Shown here in pieces: positions 34,860 through 43,537 of a stretch of DNA of 60,308 bases. Source of the DNA: Fluviicola sp. (GTDB lineage Bacteria > Bacteroidota > Bacteroidia > Flavobacteriales_D > Crocinitomicaceae); assembly GCA_029866325.1 (NCBI GenBank), contig JARWZO010000026.1, forward strand, positions 1 to 60,308. Direction: 5' to 3'. A program made the position numbers and the translations under genes. The stretch's first letter is position 1, and every line of letters begins with the position of its first letter. Below the pieces are notes generated by a model that did not search any database, had not been told where the DNA came from, and saw only the letters and a list, made by a program, of their open reading frames with translations.

Positions 34860-35467
34860 TGGAAGCAGAAAAAACCAAACTTGCATTGGCGGATACTATC
34901 CGTAACTGGCACCAAAAAGGCTGGTCTCCGGCTACATCAACCAATTATTCCTTCCGGTTGCCCGAAGATCCGAATACCATTTACGTTTCACGTTCCGGAA
35001 TAGATAAATCGCAGTTTACAGCTGATGATTTTATGGAGGTCGATTTGCAGGGAATTGCCAAACCGCGCTTTGCAGATGCACGACCTTCGGCAGAAACATT
35101 GATTCACTGTACACTTTACGAGTTGTTTCCCGAAACACAGTGCATCGTTCACAGTCATTCGGTGTATTCGGTTTTGCATTCAGCAGTTGAACAAGATCGG
35201 GTAACGATTCAAGGTTACGAAGTCCTCAAAGGATTTGAAGGAATTACCACACATGAAACCACTGTCGACTGCCCGATTTTGGATAATACCCAAGATATGG
35301 TTGCGTTCAGTGAAACGTTGCGAAACGCGAAAGAAAAACTGACCATTCCTGCTTTCATCATGCGGAAACACGGAACGTATGCCTGGGGTAAAAATCTCTT
35401 CGACGCCAAGCGCCATTTGGAAACCATTGAGTATTTGCTGGAGTGTGAGTGGAAACTTAGAAGGTAA
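34859..35467 (+). CDS. mtnB: Methylthioribulose-1-phosphate dehydratase
   Basis: The 202-residue class II aldolase-family enzyme of the methionine salvage pathway removes water from 5-methylthioribulose-1-phosphate. Metal-binding histidines are in IVHSHSVYSVLHS and in MRKHGTYAWGKNLFDAKRHLE, and ATSTNYSFRLPEDP is the family N-terminus. The ATG at 34859 overlaps the pyrF stop; a longer upstream frame inside pyrF is a shadow. mtnD, mtnC and mtnA, encoding neighbouring steps, lie 3-7 kb downstream. Confidence 0.92.
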   Translation: MEAEKTKLALADTIRNWHQKGWSPATSTNYSFRLPEDPNTIYVSRSGIDKSQFTADDFMEVDLQGIAKPRFADARPSAETLIHCTLYELFPETQCIVHSHSVYSVLHSAVEQDRVTIQGYEVLKGFEGITTHETTVDCPILDNTQDMVAFSETLRNAKEKLTIPAFIMRKHGTYAWGKNLFDAKRHLETIEYLLECEWKLRR

Positions 35468-35508
35468 TTATCAATTATGAATTGAAAAATTATGAAGGGG
35501 CGCTTTCT

Positions 35509-35964
35509 ATGAAAAAATACATAGCATATATCATAATTGGCTTGTTGTTCCTATCACTTGTGATCGACGGCTTTTTCCCTTTTTATTCATTAACCGATTT
35601 TGGTCCGATTGTCAACGATGAAGAAACATATATTAGTAATCAATATACCGGCTGGCAATCTGTTTTTTTCATTCTTAACCTTGTTATCATTGGTGTCTGT
35701 TCCATTTTTGCTCTTATCAAAATAGATAAAATTGCATGTAGAATAGTATTAATCATACTTACTAGTTTCCTTTTGGTGGCTTTTTTTTTACATCATGTTG
35801 CAAATTCTATGGGACAAAATGGAGGGCCTTTCATCCCAACGTTTGAAATAGGTTACCACGCAATGTTTGTAATTGATCTTCTGTTGATCATTTATTGCTT
35901 TACAACAGTGGAAAAACGAAAATCACTGAAGCCTACTGATTCCGATTTACTCGATCAGTTTTGA
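35509..35964 (+). CDS. Small integral membrane protein of unknown function
   Basis: About 151 residues with four predicted membrane helices: YIAYIIIGLLFLSLVIDG, VFFILNLVIIGVCSIFALI, ILTSFLLVAFFLHHVAN and MFVIDLLLIIYCFTTV. An extracytoplasmic loop follows helix 1. I do not recognise a family. I start at the ATG at 35509, followed directly by helix 1; a TTG 27 bases earlier is in frame but adds polar residues. It is more AT-rich than its neighbours and not obviously linked to methionine salvage. Confidence 0.6.
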   Translation: MKKYIAYIIIGLLFLSLVIDGFFPFYSLTDFGPIVNDEETYISNQYTGWQSVFFILNLVIIGVCSIFALIKIDKIACRIVLIILTSFLLVAFFLHHVANSMGQNGGPFIPTFEIGYHAMFVIDLLLIIYCFTTVEKRKSLKPTDSDLLDQF

Positions 35965-36113
35965 GTTGAATATTGAAAAGGAGAATTGCTGTTCTACAAT
36001 CTTTTCAATTTTACATTTTCAATTCATGACTTTATTATTCATAGTTCTTGAATTTACAAACTCACCAATCATCCGATTTTTCTGATACTATTTCATGTTT
36101 TTTACTTAAATTT

Positions 36114-36127
36114 GTTACCATGGTAAC
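36114..36127. promoter_or_regulatory. Perfect 14-bp palindrome over the pirin promoter
   Basis: GTTACCATGGTAAC is a perfect palindrome 14 bases before the pirin start. It shares its first base with TAAATTTG (36107-36114), a Bacteroidota -7 match, so a bound repressor would cover the transcription start. HxlR/MarR-type regulators often use such short palindromes (general knowledge); no such gene lies nearby. Confidence 0.5.
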
Positions 36128-36141
36128 TAAAATTCAATGAC

Positions 36142-37281
36142 ATGAGTTCCAAACAAGATCGCAGAACCTTTATTGAACGACTAACAATCGCATCAGGTTC
36201 TCTTTTCGCACTACCTTGGCTAACAGCAGCAACAAAAAATGACAAACTAACAGAAGAAAAAGTGACGAATCCAATAAAACAAATCAAACCACTCGGTTTT
36301 CAATGGGAAACCCAAGATCCGTTCTTGTTCTGTGTGCACCACGAAGATTTTTTTCCGAAAGGAAATGACCAAATGGGACCGGATCAAACGCATTTCAAGG
36401 GTCGCCATATGGGTGATGATTTCATTATCAAAGACGGTTTCAGGATGTATCACGGAAAAACGGTTCCCGGATTTCCCGGGCATCCGCATCGGGGGTTTGA
36501 AACCATTACTGTTGTGCGCAAAGGATTGGTCGATCATGCCGATTCATTGGGTGCTGCCGGTCGTTACGGCGACGGCGACGTGCAATGGATGACTTCCGGA
36601 AAAGGAGTACAGCATTCAGAGATGTTTCCCTTGCTTTCGAAAGAAGAGGAAAATCCAATGGAACTGTTTCAGATCTGGCTCAATTTGCCGAAGAAGGATA
36701 AAATGGTGGAACCGCACTTTAAAATGTTGTGGAAAGATGCCATTCCGAATATCACGGTAACGGATGAAGCCGGTAAAACGTCAGCCGTAGAATTGATTGC
36801 CGGAAGTTGGGGCGAATCGGTGGCTTCTGCACCTCCACCCAATTCGTGGGCTGCCGTAAAAGAAAACGAAGTGTTGATTGTCAATATCAAGATGCAACCC
36901 GAAGCACAAGTGGTGTTGCCGAAAGCAAGTACGGGTGTGAATCGCACGCTTTATTTTTACGAAGGTGATCAATTGACCATTTCCGATCAAACAATTTCGT
37001 CGTATTCAGGCATCGAACTACTTGCCGATCAAGAAGTATTACTGAAAGCAGGAACGGCTCCCGCCAGTATTTTGATCCTTCAGGGAAAACCGATAGCCGA
37101 ACAGGTGATGCAGTACGGACCTTTTGTAATGAATACCAAAGAAGAAATCAATCAGGCATTTCAAGACTATCACGACACGCAGTTTGGTGGTTGGCCGTGG
37201 CCGAAATACGATCAGGTACACGATCGTTCAAAACCGCGTTTTGCAAGAAATGCTGATGGAACCGAAGAGGTAAAGGTGTAA
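36142..37281 (+). CDS. Pirin-family protein with twin-arginine-like leader
   Basis: The 379-residue bicupin has the pirin metal site: GHPHRGFETITVV supplies two histidines, and GKGVQHSEMF supplies a third histidine and the Glu. The pirin C-terminal domain covers about 240-350. The N-terminus, SKQDRRTFIERLTIASGSLF, looks like a Tat signal (RRxFI), so the protein may be exported folded with its metal, unlike most pirins, which are cytoplasmic. Some pirins act as quercetin dioxygenases; the substrate here is unknown. A palindromic operator candidate precedes it. Confidence 0.82.
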   Translation: MSSKQDRRTFIERLTIASGSLFALPWLTAATKNDKLTEEKVTNPIKQIKPLGFQWETQDPFLFCVHHEDFFPKGNDQMGPDQTHFKGRHMGDDFIIKDGFRMYHGKTVPGFPGHPHRGFETITVVRKGLVDHADSLGAAGRYGDGDVQWMTSGKGVQHSEMFPLLSKEEENPMELFQIWLNLPKKDKMVEPHFKMLWKDAIPNITVTDEAGKTSAVELIAGSWGESVASAPPPNSWAAVKENEVLIVNIKMQPEAQVVLPKASTGVNRTLYFYEGDQLTISDQTISSYSGIELLADQEVLLKAGTAPASILILQGKPIAEQVMQYGPFVMNTKEEINQAFQDYHDTQFGGWPWPKYDQVHDRSKPRFARNADGTEEVKV

Positions 37282-37317
37282 GATTTAAATAGAAAACAGC
37301 AATTTTTCGGACGTTCT

Positions 37318-38445
37318 TTAAAACGCCTCTCCCACAAAGATATAGAGTCCGTTTCCTTCATTGGTAAAGGCCAAATCTAGACGTATCCATACATCTTTTT
37401 TACGGAATAGTTGAAATCGTAAACCGGCACCACCTGCAAAAAGAATATGATCATTCGTTAGATTGTTGAGGTTGCTATACACGGCTCCGGTTCCTGCAAA
37501 TACGGAAGCGCCCCATCGTTTGGCAAAACGTACCGGTAACATTCGATACTCTATTTGAGCTGCCATTAAGTTACGGTCGCGAAATCTACCTAAGTAATAT
37601 CCACGCATCATTGTTTCACCTCCTAACAAAGCCAGTTGGTTGAAGGGTGGGTTGCCATAAGTAAACTGTCCTATTACTTGAGTAGCAAGAACGTTTCGCT
37701 CAAGAATTGGCTTGAACCAGCGCATGTCTGCATAAACGGAAGTGAATTCAAAATCGCTACCCCAGTTAGGTGTATAATGAAGAAAGGCAACTTCAGAGAA
37801 AAAACCGTGACGCACATTCAGCACATTGTGGCGGTTGTCGTACAACAATCCTAGTCCGAATCCCATATTAGTTGATCCTTCGCTTCCCGCTGGTTTTTCA
37901 TAGACGATAGAAGTATCGGAGTCCACGAAATCAACTTTCCCCAAATGGTGTAAATCGGTTTCTAGTCCTACATAAACGTTTTTATAAATCTTACGCAATA
38001 CCCGCTCTTTCAACTGAAACTGAAAGGCATCTACACGCGCTATTTTTTCGCTTGGCGATTCAGGACCAATGCCATGATAGGATAAAGGGAAACTTTGAAA
38101 TTTAAGTTTGCCAAGAAAAAACCAGTTGTTTTTGTGAGAATAGTTAGCATGATCTATAATTCCTCCATATTGTTGTTGCAGTGTATAGAACCCAAGCGCG
38201 TTTACTTCACTTAACCGATTAGTTGTATCACGTTTGGCATAATACATAAATAAACTACTCACACCAATTTCAACACTTGTTTCGGGAGCATAAGCTAAAA
38301 TAGGGTAAGCAATAAACTGCGGTTTCGATTTATCAACCGTATCATTGAATACACGATTTAGGTACCGCATTGCAAACGATTGTTTTTCCTGAGCAATGGA
38401 GCAGATATTTAAGCAAACATAGAGAAATAGAACAATGTATTTCAT
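37318..38445 (-). CDS. BamA/TamA-type (Omp85) outer-membrane barrel protein without POTRA domains
   Basis: The 375-residue protein has a signal peptide (about 1-18) and alternating beta strands throughout. LGGETMMRGYYLGRFRDRN is the loop-6 (V/I)RGY/F motif of the Omp85 family, followed by LMAAQIEYRML and VFAGTGAVYSNL strands typical of the C-terminal barrel. The size is the barrel alone; the N-terminal POTRA repeats of BamA are missing. Such short forms occur in Bacteroidota with unknown cargo. It is convergent with the pirin gene and divergent from mtnD. Confidence 0.8.
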   Translation of the reverse strand: MKYIVLFLYVCLNICSIAQEKQSFAMRYLNRVFNDTVDKSKPQFIAYPILAYAPETSVEIGVSSLFMYYAKRDTTNRLSEVNALGFYTLQQQYGGIIDHANYSHKNNWFFLGKLKFQSFPLSYHGIGPESPSEKIARVDAFQFQLKERVLRKIYKNVYVGLETDLHHLGKVDFVDSDTSIVYEKPAGSEGSTNMGFGLGLLYDNRHNVLNVRHGFFSEVAFLHYTPNWGSDFEFTSVYADMRWFKPILERNVLATQVIGQFTYGNPPFNQLALLGGETMMRGYYLGRFRDRNLMAAQIEYRMLPVRFAKRWGASVFAGTGAVYSNLNNLTNDHILFAGGAGLRFQLFRKKDVWIRLDLAFTNEGNGLYIFVGEAF

Positions 38446-38608
38446 GAAGTGAGTTGAAGCTAAAGAAGCAACAAAAATAAGGAAAGATAGTTTCCTGAAT
38501 CAATAAAAAATATATTCTATTTGTTTGATAGATTAATGTTTTTCCATGTGATAGTTGTTTCTGAAAAATCACTATTTTCGCACTATTCAGCACAAAATTA
38601 GTAGCACA

Positions 38609-39154
38609 ATGGCAATTCTATCTATTCCCGATCAACACGTTACAGAGCACAATCCGTCGGCGATTCGAGCATTTTTAAACGAGCGCGGAGTTTTCTTCGA
38701 TCAGTGGGAAGCAGCGGTGGTGTTTTCGGATACTGCCACGCCCGAGGAAATTCTGGCTGCTTACGCGAAAGATTTGAATCCGTTTATGGAAGCCGGCGGT
38801 TACCAAACAGCAGATGTAATTACCATCAATCATTTGACGGAAAATTACGAAGCAATACGCGCCAAGTTTTTGTCCGAGCATACGCACTCGGAAGATGAAA
38901 TCCGCTTTTTTGTGGATGGTCAGGGCTTGTTTTGGTTTCACCTCGAAAGCGGTGAAATCTTTAATGTGTTGTGTCAGAAAGGCGATTTGATTTCTGTTCC
39001 TGAAGGCACCAAACATTGGTTCGACGCTGGTGAAAAGAGTCCGTTCGTAAAAGCAATCCGCATTTTCATCGATATGAGTGGCTGGGTTCCCGTTTACACG
39101 CAATCGGAGGTAGAACAGCGCTATTTGAATTTCACCGTGCCTCAGTCGAATTGA
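38609..39154 (+). CDS. mtnD: Acireductone dioxygenase
   Basis: The 181-residue cupin of methionine salvage splits acireductone with oxygen into formate and 2-keto-4-methylthiobutyrate (iron form). The metal ligands are in HTHSEDEIRFFVDGQGLF (two His and a Glu) and in VPEGTKHWFD (His). The ATG at 38609, 54 bases inside the longest frame, matches the family start. A TATTTTCG -7-like box precedes it. The stop overlaps the next gene by one base. Confidence 0.93.
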   Translation: MAILSIPDQHVTEHNPSAIRAFLNERGVFFDQWEAAVVFSDTATPEEILAAYAKDLNPFMEAGGYQTADVITINHLTENYEAIRAKFLSEHTHSEDEIRFFVDGQGLFWFHLESGEIFNVLCQKGDLISVPEGTKHWFDAGEKSPFVKAIRIFIDMSGWVPVYTQSEVEQRYLNFTVPQSN

Positions 39155-39873
39155 TGTTCAAGCAACTTTCTACCTATACTTCTTTTGCATTTACCGTAGG
39201 CTGGTCGGTTGTTTCATTGATCGGTTACCTGAAATTAGGCTGGAATCTCGGACAAGCAATCCTATTCATCAATCTCGGGTTTTTCAGCCTCTTTTTGAAT
39301 TATTATTTGCTGTTTGTCTGGATGAATTTTCAGGAGCATATAGTGCGTGCTTATTCCGGAAAACGCCAAGATCGGGAGATGCCAATACCGATACTTGTGA
39401 TTTTTGAAACCTTCTGGTTTTTTGGGAATTTTTTCTTGATGACGTGTTTGTTGGCAATCATGAGCATGATTTCTACAGTGTTGATTTCTACCTATTTCAT
39501 GAAAATTCAGAAAATGAAAGTGTTCGCTTTCGAAAAGATTGATTGGGGCGGTTCCTTTATGGTACTGTTGTTTGTTGGAGTTGTCTTGTTTGTGATTGAA
39601 TTTATTCGTTTCAAACGAATTTTTCTGGCGCATAAAACGTCAGAAAAGGTATTCGATTGGGATGCGTTTAAACCGTTTCAGCGCAACAATAAACTGAAAC
39701 TGGTGGCGTATTATTTCGGTTCTGTTATAGTGATGATGATCGATGGTTTTTTGAACGATTTCGATCATGCAGGAATGCTTTGTTTCTATTGGCTTTTTGT
39801 GCTGAACATTTTTTGGGCTTTTGTCGATCTTCGTTTTCCAGTTGCTTCAACTCCCCATAGCAAACACATTTGA
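39154..39873 (+). CDS. Integral membrane protein of unknown function
   Basis: About 239 residues with five or six membrane segments, for example FTVGWSVVSLIGYLKLGW, ILFINLGFFSLFLNYYLLF, FWFFGNFFLMTCLLAIM, VLLFVGVVLFVIEFIRF and GMLCFYWLFVLNIFWAFV. A FQEHIVRAYSGKRQD loop and a cytoplasmic FKRIFLAHKTSEKVFDW loop separate them. No family was recognised. The ATG overlaps the mtnD stop (TGATG), so its translation is probably coupled to that of mtnD. Confidence 0.65.
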   Translation: MFKQLSTYTSFAFTVGWSVVSLIGYLKLGWNLGQAILFINLGFFSLFLNYYLLFVWMNFQEHIVRAYSGKRQDREMPIPILVIFETFWFFGNFFLMTCLLAIMSMISTVLISTYFMKIQKMKVFAFEKIDWGGSFMVLLFVGVVLFVIEFIRFKRIFLAHKTSEKVFDWDAFKPFQRNNKLKLVAYYFGSVIVMMIDGFLNDFDHAGMLCFYWLFVLNIFWAFVDLRFPVASTPHSKHI

Positions 39874-40354
39874 TTTTTTTACCACAAATGAAATTAACGA
39901 TGGCCACGCAAACAATTAGAAGTGGATTCAAATCACTCATAATGATTGATTATTTAAAGTAGACTCGTTTTAAGTAAACCACAAACTAAGTTGTTTACCA
40001 ACCAAAAGTTCGTAAATAGGAACTTTCCTTTTTACCTAAAGTAAGGTTTGCGGACAACGCCATTCAGGGAAGCGAAGTAAGAAAAATGGTTATTTCGTTG
40101 TGTTTTGTCAAAAGCGCTTGCGTTTCAGATCCTGATCTGACACTTTTGACCTTAAAACACAGAAAGAGCCATTTTTCACGAGTGGCTTAGAATGGCGTAA
40201 AAGGATGTTTTGCTTACTTTTTCAGCCTTGGCAAAAAGTAAGATGCTATTTGTACAATTGAAATGCGGCACTGTACAAAGGTTTTAAATGCGTTTGCTCT
40301 GTTCAACTCTCGCAGAAAGCACCCCGAGTGAGCAGGAATAATTAACTTTGCCTC
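39874..40354. other. Intergenic region containing an inverted-repeat element
   Basis: About 480 bases without a gene. Most of it is occupied by the structured element at 40038-40242. A TAACTTTG -7-like box (about 40342-40349) lies just before mtnC and marks its probable promoter. Confidence 0.6.
40038..40242. repeat. Imperfect 160-bp palindromic element plus a CTTACTTTTT hairpin
   Basis: ACGCCATTC at 40057 and GAATGGCGT ending at 40198 are the ends of a long imperfect palindrome. Inside, GAAAAATGG, GTGTTTT and TCAAAAG recur in inverted order in both arms, and the centre is GATCCTGATC-like. AAAGTAAG appears outside the left arm (40038-40045), inverted as CTTACTTT outside the right arm. The right end forms its own hairpin, CTTACTTTTT...AAAAAGTAAG (40213-40242). 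Bacteroidota genomes often carry many copies of such non-coding elements; only one copy is in this window. Confidence 0.55.
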
Positions 40355-41041
40355 ATGAGCAAACACCCGATACGTTTTATCCTTACAGATATTGAAGGCA
40401 CCACAACTTCCATCTCTTTTGTAGCCGACGAATTGTTTCCGTATTTCCGCGAGAATATCGGTTTATTGAAAACAATGACCGATCATCCGGCGGTGAAAGA
40501 GGCGTTTTCCGAAACCATTGAATTGGCATTTAAGGAAGATGGTTTGACTATTTCGACTTTTGATGAAATTATCGAAACGCTGAGACGGTGGAGTGTCGAA
40601 GACCGCAAAATCACTCCTCTCAAAACCCTGCAGGGATTGTTGTGGAAAAAGGGCTACGAAGACGGAGATTTGAAAGGTCATGTGTATGCCGATGTTCCGT
40701 CGAAATTGAACGAATGGCATGCTGCCGGAATCGGTTTGGGTGTTTTTTCCTCGGGTTCGGTAGCGGCGCAAAAACTAATTTTCGGTTACAGTATTGCCGG
40801 CGATTTAACACCAAATTTCTCAGCTTATTTCGATACCAAAACCGGTGGAAAACGCGAAACTCAAACGTATAAAACGATTGCGGAACAACTGCAAATTCCG
40901 TCAACAGAGATTCTTTTTCTAAGCGATATTGTTTCAGAATTGGAAGCCGCCAATGAAGCAGGTTTTCAGACTATACAATTGCTTCGTCCGGGAACAGAAA
41001 AAGGTTGGGATCGAACCGCGGCCGACTTTTCGGAAATTTGA
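40355..41041 (+). CDS. mtnC: Enolase-phosphatase (acireductone synthase)
   Basis: The 228-residue HAD-family enzyme of methionine salvage enolises and dephosphorylates diketomethylthiopentyl-1-phosphate to acireductone, the MtnD substrate. HAD motif 1 is TDIEGTTTSISFV (nucleophile Asp), the cap follows, GVFSSGSVAAQKL is motif 2 and LSDIVSELEAANEAGF is motif 4 (usually SD). Length and the IEGTTT signature are diagnostic. mtnA follows 62 bases later with its own -7-like box. Confidence 0.95.
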   Translation: MSKHPIRFILTDIEGTTTSISFVADELFPYFRENIGLLKTMTDHPAVKEAFSETIELAFKEDGLTISTFDEIIETLRRWSVEDRKITPLKTLQGLLWKKGYEDGDLKGHVYADVPSKLNEWHAAGIGLGVFSSGSVAAQKLIFGYSIAGDLTPNFSAYFDTKTGGKRETQTYKTIAEQLQIPSTEILFLSDIVSELEAANEAGFQTIQLLRPGTEKGWDRTAADFSEI

Positions 41042-41103
41042 TACCCTAGCTCCCTTTAAACCAGTTCCCTCCAAAAGATTATCTTTGCCCCAAAATTCCC
41101 GTT

Positions 41104-42189
41104 ATGAGTGCTTTTAGAACCATTTGGACAACCGAAGATCGTTTTGTTGAAGTGATCGATCAACGCAGCTTGCCCCACGAATGGGTGGTTGTGAAATTGC
41201 TGACCTACAAAGATGCAGAAGTTGCCATCAAAGACATGACAGTTCGTGGAGCGCCATTGATCGGTGCAACTGCTGCTTACGGTATTTACCTGGCAGTGCG
41301 CGAAATGGTGGAACAGGAATTAGACGGTTCGTTCCTTGATCTGGCATTTACCGATTTGCGTGCTTCGCGACCAACAGCTGTAAACTTGTTTTGGGCTCTG
41401 GATAAAATGCGTGCAGCACTCGATAATGCAACCGATTTCCTGCAAACTGCCTGGGAAGCAGCCGGCGCAATTGTTGAAGAAGACGTGGAAACGTGTCGCA
41501 TGATTGGCGTACACGGATTGCCTATTTTGGAAGCCATTTCCGCGCGAAAAAACGGAGAAACCATCAATATTTTGACCCATTGCAACGCCGGAATGTTGGG
41601 TTGCATCGAATGGGGAACCATTACTTCGCCAATTTATCAGGCAGTTCAAAAAGGATTGAAGGTACACGTATGGGTGGATGAAACCCGCCCGCGAAACCAA
41701 GGAGCCAACCTGACGTGTTACGAACTCACACGCCACAACGTCAATCACACATTGATTGTTGACAATACAGGCGGACACCTTATGCAACACGGCATGGTTG
41801 ACATGGTGATTGTTGGAACCGACCGCACTACTCGTCAAGGCGATGTAGCCAATAAAATCGGAACGTACCTCAAAGCATTGGCGGCCAACGACAACAATAT
41901 TCCGTTTTATGTGGCGCTGCCTTCTACAACTTTAGATTGGACGATCAACGACGGCCTGAAAGAAATTCCCATCGAAGAACGCAACCAAGACGAAGTAAAA
42001 TACGTGATTGGCAAAAGTAAAACCACCGGAAAATTGGACGAAGTATTGATTTGCCCGGAAACCACCAAAGCAAGCAACTACGGTTTTGATGTGACTCCGG
42101 CTCGTTTGGTTACCGGTTTGATCACCGAGCGTGGAGTGTGCGAAGCCAGTGAGGCCGGATTGCTAGGGTTGTTTCCGGAGAAATATTGA
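41104..42189 (+). CDS. mtnA: Methylthioribose-1-phosphate isomerase
   Basis: The 361-residue enzyme, related to eIF2B subunits, converts methylthioribose-1-phosphate to methylthioribulose-1-phosphate, the MtnB substrate. RGAPLIGATAAYG is the substrate-binding box, THCNAGMLGC carries the catalytic Cys, and DRTTRQGDVANKIGTY carries the catalytic Asp. TATCTTTG at 41079-41086 is a Bacteroidota -7 match. With mtnB, mtnC and mtnD in the window, all steps from methylthioribose-1-phosphate to the 2-keto acid are encoded. mtnK or mtnP and the final transaminase are not here. Confidence 0.94.
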   Translation: MSAFRTIWTTEDRFVEVIDQRSLPHEWVVVKLLTYKDAEVAIKDMTVRGAPLIGATAAYGIYLAVREMVEQELDGSFLDLAFTDLRASRPTAVNLFWALDKMRAALDNATDFLQTAWEAAGAIVEEDVETCRMIGVHGLPILEAISARKNGETINILTHCNAGMLGCIEWGTITSPIYQAVQKGLKVHVWVDETRPRNQGANLTCYELTRHNVNHTLIVDNTGGHLMQHGMVDMVIVGTDRTTRQGDVANKIGTYLKALAANDNNIPFYVALPSTTLDWTINDGLKEIPIEERNQDEVKYVIGKSKTTGKLDEVLICPETTKASNYGFDVTPARLVTGLITERGVCEASEAGLLGLFPEKY

Positions 42190-42257
42190 CAGAAGAGTCT
42201 ACTCACGTTAATCTAGTTTCAAGTGTCGTTGTAAGTTCAGCAATCATAATCATTCCA

Positions 42258-42812
42258 TCACTTATCTTCTGCTTCGATAGTTCCCAATGTTAGTTTAATG
42301 TGTCGAATTTGAAACCGCCAATTGGTGAATGAAACGAAGTGGAGTAGAATCGCAGTTGCAGTTATTCCGAACAAAAGCGCTTGTTTTTTTACTGTTAAAT
42401 CATTATTCCATATAAAATAAAATACGAGTGAGCTACCAAAAACAATGGAACTAATCATAGACAGGAGGAATAAGCGTTTTAACCGTGTCATAAATTGAAT
42501 TAATGATTGTCTAATTGAAGTAACACCAGCGAAATGCCGTAGTTTGAAATATCCCCAACTATTGGTGCCTAGATAAAACAAACTACTTGAAATTAGCAAA
42601 AGGCGTAGCCACAAAGGTTTGTTTTGTCCATCAAAAGCGTCATAATAAAAGGCTAGAAAAGCAATTAACCAAATCGTTTCGATGACAAGTTTTAGGCGAA
42701 TACGTTTTAATGTTGGATGGTTTCCTATCGCCATCATTTCGTTTAATTCTGTTTTACTTTTTGCCGAGTTTTGTGCATTTTGCCAGCTCGATTTTAGCAT
42801 TTGAAGTTCCAT
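42258..42812 (-). CDS. Membrane protein paired with an ECF sigma factor
   Basis: The 184-residue protein has a short cytoplasmic N-terminus (LKSSWQNAQNSAKSKTELNEM). Four membrane helices follow, such as IETIWLIAFLAFYYDAF, LLLISSSLFYLGTNSWG, LFLLSMISSIVFGSSLVFY and ALLFGITATAILLHFVSF. It starts 4 bases after the sigma-factor gene. Proteins of this layout in Bacteroidota commonly follow an ECF sigma gene and may hold it at the membrane as an anti-sigma factor, but no zinc-anti-sigma motif is visible, so the role is inference. Confidence 0.6.
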   Translation of the reverse strand: MELQMLKSSWQNAQNSAKSKTELNEMMAIGNHPTLKRIRLKLVIETIWLIAFLAFYYDAFDGQNKPLWLRLLLISSSLFYLGTNSWGYFKLRHFAGVTSIRQSLIQFMTRLKRLFLLSMISSIVFGSSLVFYFIWNNDLTVKKQALLFGITATAILLHFVSFTNWRFQIRHIKLTLGTIEAEDK

Positions 42813-42816
42813 GATC

Positions 42817-43290
42817 TTATGTTGTTAAAATGATTTTGAGTTTTGATTTTATACGATTGATGCGCACACCAACATTGTTTTCAGTGACCCCAATAATTGA
42901 TGCGATTTCGCTATAGGAGTAATCGTCCAAGTAAAGTGCAATAATTGCTTTCTCTGCACTATTGAGTTGTCGTAAAGCCCAGTACATACGTTCTTCCTGC
43001 TCTGATGAATCATCGTTTTCTAGTTGAACAGTTAATTCGGATGGTCGAGCATCTGTTACAATAGGTAAATGTGATTTTCTGAAAAGGGCAATCGCTGTAT
43101 TGAGCGCAATCCGATACATCCATGTACTGACCTTTGATTCATTGCGAAAAGTAGGAAAGGACTTCCACAATTGAAATACAATTTCCTGAAACAAATCTTC
43201 TTGATCTTCCAATGTATCTCGATACATCCGACTGATTTTGAAAATGATTGCTTGATGTTCATCAACAATTTTAAGAAAAGCAGTTTCCAT
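42817..43290 (-). CDS. ECF-type RNA polymerase sigma factor
   Basis: About 157 residues. Region 2 is LEDQEDLFQEIVFQLWKSFP followed by STWMYRIALNTAI, and region 4 has EKAIIALYLDDYSYSEIASIIGVTENNVGVRINR. Regions 1 and 3 are missing, as in group 4 sigma factors. I start at METAFLKIV; an ATG 60 bases upstream gives a less likely lysine- and phenylalanine-rich leader. It is co-transcribed with the membrane protein downstream and divergent from the DUF2851 gene. Confidence 0.9.
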   Translation of the reverse strand: METAFLKIVDEHQAIIFKISRMYRDTLEDQEDLFQEIVFQLWKSFPTFRNESKVSTWMYRIALNTAIALFRKSHLPIVTDARPSELTVQLENDDSSEQEERMYWALRQLNSAEKAIIALYLDDYSYSEIASIIGVTENNVGVRINRIKSKLKIILTT

Positions 43291-43537
43291 CTTACTTGTT
43301 TGATTTTCCTTATCAGTTGTTAGAAAAGTAAAAAACTTACAAGATGCCAAGTTTTTTTAAAAAAAAAGTTTATTGAATAACCGATTGTGAACACCAGATC
43401 ACGCTACACATGTTGTTTCCAATGTCTGATGAACGCGTTAATCGATTAGATTTAATTACACAGAATCGCTTAGAAAAATAGAATGTACAATCAATTATTA
43501 ATTCAAAAATGTGTATATTCAATAGAAACAATTTTTC

